NCBI GenBank assembly: GCA_017887325.1
Contig: JAGHIE010000006.1
Coordinates: 1 to 53,777 of the forward strand
Length of the DNA: 53,777 nt
Direction: 5' to 3'
Origin: Oscillospiraceae bacterium
Lineage (GTDB): Bacteria > Bacillota > Clostridia > Oscillospirales > Ruminococcaceae
In this document: positions 15,720-23,154 of the stretch, one piece after another
Layout of the letters: each line of letters opens with the position of its first letter
Numbering within the stretch: the stretch's first letter is position 1
The notes under the pieces: model-generated
Told to the model about the DNA's origin: nothing
The model's database searches: none
What the model saw: the letters and a program-made list of their open reading frames with translations, nothing else
Position numbers and translations under genes: made by a program

Positions 15720-17005
15720 TGGCCATTCTCCTTAAGTTTTATGTTTTTAATACTTCTATATATTGCTTCATATATTATTATCAAGAAAGTATATCTATAT
15801 GTAAACAAAATTGATTCATAAGACATTACATATATTAATATTACAAATAATGCTATCAAAACTGTTGCATCAAATTTTATATCGTGTTGTCCCTTTTTTA
15901 GATTATATAATCTAATCATTTTTCTAAAAGTATTTAACAAATATATTAATAGTGCTAAAAAGCCTATTAAGCCAGAATAATTCAATGTTTGAACAAAACT
16001 TGCACTATAATTTAGGTTCTGTTCATCATATATCGTATATAATCCATTATGTAGCATATATGGTTCTAAATTATTAATTCCTACACCAAATAATTTATGA
16101 AATACATCTAAATCACCATATACAATTAATCCTCTCAGTACCCTTTGATTAAACGAACCACCAGAACTTATTCTATTAAGAATAAATGTCCCATACTCAG
16201 ATGACATCATTACATCTAAGCATATCATCACAACAACCAATACTATCACTATTTTAAAAAACGATAGAATATAATTGTTTTTTGAAGGTCTTTTTAATAC
16301 TAAAATTATGGTAATTACTCCAAGCCCAACTATTCCTGATGAGGCTGTAGATAAAATTAAAGCTACACAACATACAAATATCGATATATATTCAAACATA
16401 CTTTTTTTTATTTTCAAAAAAAGCACTGTAACACAAGGCAATACAAAAAATGCAAAATAGCTTGGCTCTAAAAATAACGAAGATGGTCTAAAATTAAATC
16501 TATAACCAAATGCTAAATCTTGTGGTCGAGCTTCAGGTGGAAATTGCCAACTATAGTTTATATAAATAGGCAAATAACCTCCAGTAACTAAATTATATAA
16601 ATATTGCAAAATTAAATAGACAGAAAAAATAAATGTTAATTTAACATATAAATCATATACATACTCAAAGTCAAAATGACTTCTAGCCAAATTAATAACA
16701 AATCCATACAATACTAACCTACATAATGTTGTAATAAGATCGTTGATTGAAAAATACGAAAATAGCATACAACACAATGATAATATTACCGATACAAGAT
16801 AAAAGATTAACAAAGGCTTGTCTATATTTTTCACTTTAAAATTATCACTCATTAAAGCTAGTATGGTTGTAATTATTACTAGAATTTCACCAAATGATAA
16901 AAAATTACCTATTCCTTTGTATTGATATAAAAATGGAAGTAGTATAATTGAAATACTAAACAATTTATCTATCTTTGTTTTGCTTATAGTCAAACTGGTT
17001 TTCAT
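15716..17005 (-). CDS. wzy: Wzy-type O-antigen/capsule polymerase
   Basis: 429 residues with about 11 predicted membrane helices and a large extracytoplasmic loop in the second half (around SSEYGTFILNRISSGGSFNQRVLRGL), where Wzy and WaaL/EpsG-like proteins carry catalytic Arg residues. The FRPSSLFLEPSYFAFFVLP segment matches the Wzy_C/O-antigen ligase-like pattern. It should join repeat units flipped by Wzx, on the outer face of the membrane. Sequence identity in this family is always low, so the call rests on topology, the short motifs and the operon context. Confidence 0.82.
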   Translation of the reverse strand: MKTSLTISKTKIDKLFSISIILLPFLYQYKGIGNFLSFGEILVIITTILALMSDNFKVKNIDKPLLIFYLVSVILSLCCMLFSYFSINDLITTLCRLVLYGFVINLARSHFDFEYVYDLYVKLTFIFSVYLILQYLYNLVTGGYLPIYINYSWQFPPEARPQDLAFGYRFNFRPSSLFLEPSYFAFFVLPCVTVLFLKIKKSMFEYISIFVCCVALILSTASSGIVGLGVITIILVLKRPSKNNYILSFFKIVIVLVVVMICLDVMMSSEYGTFILNRISSGGSFNQRVLRGLIVYGDLDVFHKLFGVGINNLEPYMLHNGLYTIYDEQNLNYSASFVQTLNYSGLIGFLALLIYLLNTFRKMIRLYNLKKGQHDIKFDATVLIALFVILIYVMSYESILFTYRYTFLIIIYEAIYRSIKNIKLKENGQ

Positions 17006-17014
17006 CTTTACTCC

Positions 17015-18100
17015 TTAATTATCATTATATATAAATTTTAATAATGTATTTTTGAATACTAAATCATCATTTATGATACGATCCCTTAATACAGCATAAT
17101 CCTCATGTATTTTCTTATGTTCAATTTCTTTATACCAATTATAAATACTATCTTTAACATCTTCTGAAAAAATATCTATTGACATTACAGATGGTACATC
17201 TTCAGTATATTTATCTAAATAAGAATTTTTATTAACTAACATTGGTAGCTCGTATTTAATTGCATCATAAAATTTTACAGCTAGTGTTGGTTTTGTTTTC
17301 TCATCATTTTCATATATACAATTTAATATATCTGTTGTTTTAATAAAACTTGGAATTTGATTTAATAAATACTTGCCTGTAAACTTAATATTATTATATC
17401 CTCTATCTGTACAATAATTTATCAATTCTTGTATATATCCTTCTCCATGGAAAACTAATTCAAACCTATCATCATTAGCAAATATGTCACAAATATTCTT
17501 AATATATTTTACTTGTCTTACCATTCCCCAATAAACTATTCTAATTTTATCATAAGACTGTTTATCTTTACATTTATATATTTTTGCAAAATCATCTCTT
17601 GTATTATGTGCCATAATGAATTTATCAGATGGTTTAATTTTCAGCTTATCTAAAAATCCCATTGATGAAATCATAACATACTCTGCATTATTAAAAAGTT
17701 TTATTATAACTTTTTTATATAAAGGAAAGGATAATTCTTTAGTAATATCCCTATAGTCATATATATATTTACCTTTATATTTTGAAGTCAATATGTCATA
17801 TAACGCAACAGCTGTTTGGGAAGTTAATACAATGACTTTATCATATTTATTGGATTTCAACACTTTTTTAACCATATTTCTATATCCAAAAAATGATAAA
17901 ATCTTTTTATGGAATGGTTTATAAGTGTTCATTTCTTTTTGATATGCAATATAATTTCCTTTAAATGAATTATCAAACTCTACTCCTGAACGATTCCAAT
18001 AAATAACATCATATTCCACACCTACATCATCGAGTATACTTGTATATTTATATAAAAATTGCATAACATGCAAATCACTAAACCCTATTATTGCTATCAT
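17015..18100 (-). CDS. GT4-like capsule glycosyltransferase
   Basis: 361 residues, GT-B layout. The N-terminal part (MIAIIGFSDLHVMQFLYKYT, DVIYWNRSG, YIYDYRDIT) and the C-terminal part (IRIVYWGMVRQVKYIKNICD, FELVFHGEGYIQELI, NIKFTGKYLLNQIPSFIKTTDILNCIY) resemble capsule GT4 proteins. The canonical EX7E is weak: LAVKFYDAIKYELPMLV. Substrate unknown. Ten bases separate it from the wzy start. Confidence 0.72.
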   Translation of the reverse strand: MIAIIGFSDLHVMQFLYKYTSILDDVGVEYDVIYWNRSGVEFDNSFKGNYIAYQKEMNTYKPFHKKILSFFGYRNMVKKVLKSNKYDKVIVLTSQTAVALYDILTSKYKGKYIYDYRDITKELSFPLYKKVIIKLFNNAEYVMISSMGFLDKLKIKPSDKFIMAHNTRDDFAKIYKCKDKQSYDKIRIVYWGMVRQVKYIKNICDIFANDDRFELVFHGEGYIQELINYCTDRGYNNIKFTGKYLLNQIPSFIKTTDILNCIYENDEKTKPTLAVKFYDAIKYELPMLVNKNSYLDKYTEDVPSVMSIDIFSEDVKDSIYNWYKEIEHKKIHEDYAVLRDRIINDDLVFKNTLLKFIYNDN

Positions 18101-18179
18101 ATTAACCAGTTTCTCCTTCTAAAATAATTCAATATAAATATTTCAAATAAGGGTACTATATCATAACTTATCAATAAAA

Positions 18180-18773
18180 TTACACCATATTATTATCTAA
18201 TTGTCTAACTACTTTAGCAGGGTTTCCTACTATAATACAATTATCTTCAAATTTTCCACTAACAACAGCACCTGCACCAACAACACAACCATCACCTAAA
18301 ACAGTACCTTTTAAAATTATACTATTGCATCCAATAAAACAGTTTTTACCAATTCTTATTTCTTTACTTGGTATTAAATCACTATTTCCACCATTAATAT
18401 CGTGTAATAGCTTTATTCTGTCATTTAAATCTATAGGGTGAAAATCATTATCTAGTATCTTACAATTTCCACCTATACAAGTATTCTCTCCAATATATAT
18501 ACCTTTTCTAGCGTATATAGTTGCGCCTGATATACCAACATTATCTCCAATTTCTATTACAGCATCTTTAAATCTGGTCACAATAATAGTTTTACTATAT
18601 AATCCAACTAAATTACTTAAAAAACTACTCTTTATTGTTACATTATTCCCTAATGTTAATGTTGCACCTTTTTTATTAAATATTACAGGAATACCTTTTA
18701 GCAATAAATTCTTTCCATATTTAACTTTTGTGAGTTTCATCACTACTTTAAACCAATTACTATTCAATAACAT
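18180..18773 (-). CDS. Hexapeptide-repeat acyltransferase (WbbJ/WcaF-like)
   Basis: Left-handed beta-helix acyltransferase with turns such as VIEIGDNVGISGATIYA, IYIGENTCIGGNCKILDNDFH and IRIGKNCFIGCNSIILKGTVLGDG, and the ending CIIVGNPAKVVRQL. NDFHPID contains the probable catalytic His. The start at 18773 is preceded by GAGGAG four bases away; upstream in-frame ATGs at 18785 and 18797 overlap the end of the preceding transferase gene. It is the second gene of the operon. Confidence 0.82.
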   Translation of the reverse strand: MLLNSNWFKVVMKLTKVKYGKNLLLKGIPVIFNKKGATLTLGNNVTIKSSFLSNLVGLYSKTIIVTRFKDAVIEIGDNVGISGATIYARKGIYIGENTCIGGNCKILDNDFHPIDLNDRIKLLHDINGGNSDLIPSKEIRIGKNCFIGCNSIILKGTVLGDGCVVGAGAVVSGKFEDNCIIVGNPAKVVRQLDNNMV

Positions 18774-18784
18774 AAAACTCCTCA

Positions 18785-20050
18785 TTATAAATCGCATATT
18801 TCATCAGCATATTTTTTTATACTTTTCTCTTTTGTAAGATTTTTAATTAGATAACTATATCCTCTTTGCCCCATTACATCTAAATCACTGTTTGCGTTAT
18901 CTATAAACCATTTAATATTACTATATATTTGATCATAATCTTCAGGGTCACACACTAATCCACTATTTGTTTCCTCAATTATACATCTAATCTCAGAACC
19001 GCTTTCTAACACTGATAAAACAGGTTTTGCAACAGCAGCAAGACCATAATATTTACTTGGACAACTTACTCCTTTTATCCCTTTTGCATTTACACACCAG
19101 TGAACATCTGCCGCATTTAAACTATAAATTAATTCTGATTTATCTTGGTATGGAATAAATACAACATTTTTCATATTTTGATTGTTTACATATTCTTCCA
19201 TCTCTTTTTTTATACTACCATCACCGACAAATGCAAAAACTACTTCTTTTCCATTTTGAGTTTTTGTATTGTTATCAAACTTTTTAATAACTTTTAGAAT
19301 ATTTAACAAATCATAGTATAACCCTAAATTTCCAGAATACATTATTACAAATTTATCTGTTAAGTTATATTTTTCTCTAAACGCTTGTACTTTTTGATTA
19401 TCATGTGACAGTGGATATATACTTTTTTCATCTATCCAATTATTTATCAACACATATCTAGGAACTTTTTTGTTTTTAAATCTATTTTTTAATGTTTCTA
19501 CCAAATCTCTACCAACAGTTATAACTAAATCACTATGTTTGCAACTAAATTTATCCAAAGCCATCATAAATGATGTAATAAATTTATTTTTACTGTAATC
19601 TACCGCTAATACTTGTTCAGGATTAAAATCTTGTATTTGGTATATAAATTTGGATTTTTTTATCCATTTACCATAAATTCCAAGCAAACCTCCCAAAATA
19701 GGTGGTTGACTTACTGACATAACATAGTCTATCTTACCTGTTTTATTTGTAGCTATCATAGCTCTGAAAAAGTATGATAAAATATTCTTTACACGACTTA
19801 TTTTATTTGATTTTGTAAATTCTGGAACTCTAACTCTAATTACATTTACACCAGATATATTTTCAAAATAATATTTTTTATCCTTATATTTATCTTCTAT
19901 TTCACCAGTATATGATGGTACTACACATATAACTGTAACATCAAATCTATCCAATAAACCTTGTGCAAGTTCTGCAAGAATTTGACCAGTACTTGCAGTG
20001 TCTGGTAAATAATAATGTGCATAAATAAGCAATTTTTTCTTTATAGACAC
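18785..20050 (-). CDS. WbuB/WcaI-like family 4 glycosyltransferase, first gene of the polysaccharide operon
   Basis: 421 residues, GT-B fold. HYYLPDTASTGQILAELAQGL, the DYVMSVSQPPILGG segment, FIYQIQDFNPEQVLAV and VGDGSIKKEMEEY place it among WbuB-like transferases, many of which use aminosugar donors (for example fucosamine). CPSKYYGLAAVAKPVL is the donor site. It starts with GTG at 20050 behind AAGGAG. In other loci this family often adds the second sugar to an undecaprenyl-linked primer, yet no primer phosphoglycosyltransferase is in the window. Confidence 0.87.
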   Translation of the reverse strand: MSIKKKLLIYAHYYLPDTASTGQILAELAQGLLDRFDVTVICVVPSYTGEIEDKYKDKKYYFENISGVNVIRVRVPEFTKSNKISRVKNILSYFFRAMIATNKTGKIDYVMSVSQPPILGGLLGIYGKWIKKSKFIYQIQDFNPEQVLAVDYSKNKFITSFMMALDKFSCKHSDLVITVGRDLVETLKNRFKNKKVPRYVLINNWIDEKSIYPLSHDNQKVQAFREKYNLTDKFVIMYSGNLGLYYDLLNILKVIKKFDNNTKTQNGKEVVFAFVGDGSIKKEMEEYVNNQNMKNVVFIPYQDKSELIYSLNAADVHWCVNAKGIKGVSCPSKYYGLAAVAKPVLSVLESGSEIRCIIEETNSGLVCDPEDYDQIYSNIKWFIDNANSDLDVMGQRGYSYLIKNLTKEKSIKKYADEICDL

Positions 20051-20081
20051 AGTTTTTCTCCTTTTAAATTTATTTTAATAC

Positions 20082-20111
20082 ATTATACTATAAGCAATTA
20101 TAAAGTGTCAA
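20082..20111 (-). promoter_or_regulatory. Promoter of the polysaccharide operon
   Basis: On the minus strand TTGACA (20111-20106), an 18-base spacer and TATAAT (20087-20082) form a near-consensus sigma-A promoter 32 bases before the GTG start. No other good promoter is seen within the operon. Confidence 0.8.
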
Positions 20112-20236
20112 TTTTATTTCTTTATAGTTATATAAAATATACTTATTATATATAAAATAATAATACTTATGTAAAATATATTTTGATATATACAATATTT
20201 TATAGTAATTCTGGATATTTAAATTTGAAATAAAAT

Positions 20237-20271
20237 AAAACTGACCACATTATTACATATAGTCAGTTTTA
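20237..20271 (-). terminator. Terminator of metNIQ
   Basis: AAAACTGAC and GTCAGTTTT arms about 14 bases apart, just downstream of metQ. It separates metNIQ from the polysaccharide promoter. Confidence 0.7.
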
Positions 20272-20283
20272 TACAAATAATTT

Positions 20284-21096
20284 TTAATTTATAGAAACAA
20301 CAGCTCCGTCATATTTTTCTTCCATGAATTTTTTAACTTCATCACTTTGTAACGCTTTTGCTAAAGCTTTAATAGATTCTTTATCTTCATTACCTTTTTT
20401 AACAACTAGAATATTTGCATATTCAGTAGCAGATTTTGAGTTTTTATCTTCTAATGCAAGGGCATCTTTAGTAGCATTTAATCCAGCTTGTAAAGCATAG
20501 TTACCATTTATAACAGCTAAGTCAACATCTGGTAAAACTCTTGCAAGTTGAGCTGCGTTTAATTCTTCAATTTTTAAATTTTTAGGATTTTCTTCAATAT
20601 CTAAAACAGTAGCAGTAAAACCTGCATCTTCTTTTAATTTAATTAAACCTTGCTCTTGCAATAACAATAATGCTCTTGCTTCGTTAGTTCCGTCATTAGG
20701 AACAGCTATTTTAGCACCATCTTTTAAATCTTCTAAAGATTTTGTTTTTCCACCATAAATTCCAAATGGTTCGTAGTGTACTGCTAATACGCTAACTAAA
20801 TCTGTACCATTTTCTTTATTGAAATTATCTAAATATGGTTTGTGTTGGAAATAGTTTGCATCTAACTCACCACTTTGAGTTGCAGTATTAGGAATTACAT
20901 AATCGTCAAATTCTTTAATTTCTAAGTTGTATCCATCTTCTTTTAATACATCTTTTGCAACTTCTAAAATTTCAGCATGAGGAGTAATACTAGCACCTAC
21001 TGTAATTGTTTTTTCATCTTTACCAGTTGATACACAACTTGATAAAATACTTGCACTTAATATACCAGCTAAAACTAAACTAAATATTTTTTTCAT
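20284..21096 (-). CDS. metQ: MetQ, methionine-binding lipoprotein of the MetNIQ importer
   Basis: 270 residues. A signal peptide with lipobox SILSSC puts the mature protein on the outer membrane face, anchored at Cys 21. The NLPA/MetQ family is clear from VGASITPHAEILEV, DANYFQHKPYLDNFN, VAVHYEP-like VLAVHYEPFGIYGGK, and VPNDGTNEARAL. It binds L- or D-methionine and delivers it to MetI. It is the last gene of the operon, 34 bases after metI. Confidence 0.95.
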   Translation of the reverse strand: MKKIFSLVLAGILSASILSSCVSTGKDEKTITVGASITPHAEILEVAKDVLKEDGYNLEIKEFDDYVIPNTATQSGELDANYFQHKPYLDNFNKENGTDLVSVLAVHYEPFGIYGGKTKSLEDLKDGAKIAVPNDGTNEARALLLLQEQGLIKLKEDAGFTATVLDIEENPKNLKIEELNAAQLARVLPDVDLAVINGNYALQAGLNATKDALALEDKNSKSATEYANILVVKKGNEDKESIKALAKALQSDEVKKFMEEKYDGAVVSIN

Positions 21097-21130
21097 AATA
21101 CATTCCTACTTTCTTTTCTATTATTTTTTA

Positions 21131-21805
21131 CTAATTATTTTTTATTCTCTTATCGTATTTTTTGGAAATTTTCATTCCAACTTCTTGGAACACTTGAACA
21201 ATAATTGCTAAAATAATTACCATTAAATACATTATAGTTGGTTCAAATCTGTAATAACCATAGTTAATTGCGATAGCACCTAAACCACCACCACCAACAA
21301 ATCCTGCCATTGCAGAATATCCTAAAATTGTTGTGATTGCTATTGCTCCACCTACTAAAAGAGAAGGTTTTGCTTCTGGGATTAAAACTTTTTTGATTAT
21401 TTGAAAGTTTGTAGCACCCATAGATTTTGTAGCTTCTATAACACCTGCATTAACTTCTTGCAAAGAAGACTCAACCATTCTTGCAACAAAAGGAGTTGAA
21501 CCAATTACTAATGGAACAATAATTGCAGTTGAACCAATAGTTGTTCCCACAATAGCTCTTGTTACAGGAATTAAAGCTACTAATAAAATTAAAAATGGTA
21601 CTGAGCGTAAAAAGTTTACTATAAATCCAACAATTATATTCACTGGTTTATTTGGTTTTATCCCATTTTTATCAGTAACACAAAGTAAAACGCCTAATGG
21701 TAAACCAAATAAATAAGCAAGTGCTGTTGATACGATAGTCATATATAAAGTTTCCCATAAACCTTTTAAAAATAACATCATCATTTCATTACTAAACATT
21801 TTCAT
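21131..21805 (-). CDS. metI: MetI, methionine ABC transporter permease
   Basis: 224 residues with five or six membrane helices. [50 protein letters not shown] and the ABC-permease EAA loop [33 protein letters not shown] are typical of MetI. The EAA loop docks on MetN. The start overlaps the metN stop by 14 bases, consistent with coupled translation. Confidence 0.95.
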   Translation of the reverse strand: MKMFSNEMMMLFLKGLWETLYMTIVSTALAYLFGLPLGVLLCVTDKNGIKPNKPVNIIVGFIVNFLRSVPFLILLVALIPVTRAIVGTTIGSTAIIVPLVIGSTPFVARMVESSLQEVNAGVIEATKSMGATNFQIIKKVLIPEAKPSLLVGGAIAITTILGYSAMAGFVGGGGLGAIAINYGYYRFEPTIMYLMVIILAIIVQVFQEVGMKISKKYDKRIKNN

Positions 21806-22802
21806 CTTCCTCCCAATACATAATACCCTTTTCTTTCAAACTTTGTTTTACAAGTTCTTGTTTTTCTATTTCTTTTGGTAAACCTATAATCATTTGACCA
21901 TATGTTTTTCCATCTATCGTTTTTGTATCAGCATAGAAGATATTTAAGTGTACATTGTGTTTTAAACTTAGCTCTGAAATAATAGGAGCAAAGGCACTGT
22001 TTCCATCAAAAATAATTCTGATTTGATTTTCTTCTAATCTTTGAACCTCTTCTTTTAATGGCAAAATCAATTGTTTTGCAATTTTACTTTTTGGGTGAGT
22101 AAATACATTTTCTACTGTATCAAGTTCCATAACTTTACTTTTGTCCATTACTGCAACTCTATGACAAACTTCTTCAACAACTGCCATTTCGTGAGTGATA
22201 ATAACAATAGTTACACCTAATTTTTCATTTATCTCTTTTAACAAAGCTAAAATACTTTGAGTAGTTGCTGGGTCTAGTGCAGAAGTTGACTCATCACACA
22301 ATAAAATTTGTGGATTTGTTGCCAATGCTCTTGCAATAGCAACTCTTTGTTTCATACCACCTGATAATTGACTAGGATATGCCTTTTCTCTATCTCCTAA
22401 ACCTACAAGTTCTAGCAACTCTCTTGCTCTTTTTACAGCGTCTTTTTTGCTAACTCCGTTTAATTCCAAAGGAAAACAAACATTTTGTAAAGCTGTGCGT
22501 TGGTCTAACAAACAAAAATGTTGAAAAATCATACCAATATTTTTTCTAGCTTTATTTAATTCTTTTTCACTCAAACCACTTAAGTCTTGTCCGTTTACAA
22601 TAACTTTACCTGTAGTTGGTTTTTCAAGTAAATTTATACATCTTACCAATGTAGATTTACCAGCACCAGATAAACCAATAATACCAAATATTTCACCTTT
22701 ATTAATATCAAAACTAATATTATCTAAAGCTGTAACATTAGAATCTTTTAAATTAAAAATTTTGCTAACTTCTTGTATAGAAATTATAGCTTCATTACTC
22801 AT
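21792..22802 (-). CDS. metN: MetN, methionine ABC transporter ATPase
   Basis: 336 residues. Walker [11 protein letters not shown]-loop region [12 protein letters not shown], signature [16 protein letters not shown], Walker [13 protein letters not shown], and the switch His in IITHEM. The C-terminal NIL domain (about 265-336; [22 protein letters not shown]) binds methionine and inhibits transport when the cell has enough. ATG 22802 is preceded by GGGGGA; a longer frame from 22832 has no such site. Confidence 0.95.
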   Translation of the reverse strand: MSNEAIISIQEVSKIFNLKDSNVTALDNISFDINKGEIFGIIGLSGAGKSTLVRCINLLEKPTTGKVIVNGQDLSGLSEKELNKARKNIGMIFQHFCLLDQRTALQNVCFPLELNGVSKKDAVKRARELLELVGLGDREKAYPSQLSGGMKQRVAIARALATNPQILLCDESTSALDPATTQSILALLKEINEKLGVTIVIITHEMAVVEEVCHRVAVMDKSKVMELDTVENVFTHPKSKIAKQLILPLKEEVQRLEENQIRIIFDGNSAFAPIISELSLKHNVHLNIFYADTKTIDGKTYGQMIIGLPKEIEKQELVKQSLKEKGIMYWEEDENV

Positions 22803-22830
22803 AATATCCCCCATTTCTAGACATAAACAC

Positions 22831-22865
22831 AAAGAGGGTGTACGACATTATCATACACCCTCTTT
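22831..22865 (-). promoter_or_regulatory. Strong hairpin between the Met-rich leader ORF and metN, possible attenuator
   Basis: AAAGAGGGTGTA (22831-22842) pairs perfectly with TACACCCTCTTT (22854-22865), 12 bp with an 11-base loop. On the minus strand it is followed by GTGTTTATG, so its U-tract is short. It lies 29 bases before the metN start. It may stop transcription after the leader ORF or regulate translation of metN. Confidence 0.55.
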
Positions 22866-22894
22866 ATTTCTCTGTATATTTTAGAGATTATTTA

Positions 22895-23002
22895 CTATTT
22901 AAGGTTTTGATAATTCGCACGACAAATTTGCTCTGGTTTTTGCATCATACCAAAGCCACACATCATCATGTTCATTTTATTTAAATCAAAACCTAATTTC
23001 AT
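22895..23002 (-). CDS. Methionine-rich 35-residue leader peptide of metNIQ
   Basis: An ORF of 35 codons with its own strong ribosome binding site (AAAGGAG, seven bases before ATG 23002). Seven residues are Met (positions 1, 10, 12-14, 19 and 20), with a run MNMMM and a pair MM, far above the norm. It lies between the metNIQ promoter and a strong hairpin, the arrangement of ribosome-mediated attenuators such as those of the his, trp and leu operons. Its early GGTTTTGAT can pair with ATCAAAACC near its end, enclosing the Met codons. No T-box (GGTGG...ACCGCG) or S-box core was seen. A functional Met-rich peptide is the alternative. Confidence 0.6.
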   Translation of the reverse strand: MKLGFDLNKMNMMMCGFGMMQKPEQICRANYQNLK

Positions 23003-23036
23003 AAATAATCTCCTTTCTTCAAAAATATTTTCTAAT

Positions 23037-23065
23037 ATGATACCATTATAGTCAACTATTGTCAA
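23037..23065 (-). promoter_or_regulatory. Promoter of the leader ORF and metNIQ
   Basis: Minus strand: TTGACA (23065-23060), 17-base spacer, TATCAT (23042-23037). A second GTTGAC in the spacer makes a direct repeat GTTGAC-AATA-GTTGAC that might be an operator; TATAAT at 23050-23045 is too close to the first -35 to pair with it. Confidence 0.65.
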
Positions 23066-23082
23066 CACTTTAAACTGCTAAA

Positions 23083-23119
23083 AGGTAGTTATTTGTAATT
23101 TTAAACCAAATAACTACCT
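23083..23119 (-). terminator. Terminator behind the GH3 beta-glucosidase gene
   Basis: AGGTAGTTATTTG (23083-23095) pairs with CAAATAACTACCT (23107-23119), 13 bp, followed on the minus strand by TTTTAGC. Confidence 0.75.
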
Positions 23120-23154
23120 AAAGCATACTATTTTATTCTACATAATAACAAATA

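Noticed and set aside
22803-23036. A SAM (S-box) riboswitch or T-box before metN
   Set aside because: I looked for the S-box conserved core and for the T-box GGTGG...ACCGCG motif and saw neither; most of the leader is taken by the Met-rich ORF. A covariance-model search would settle it.
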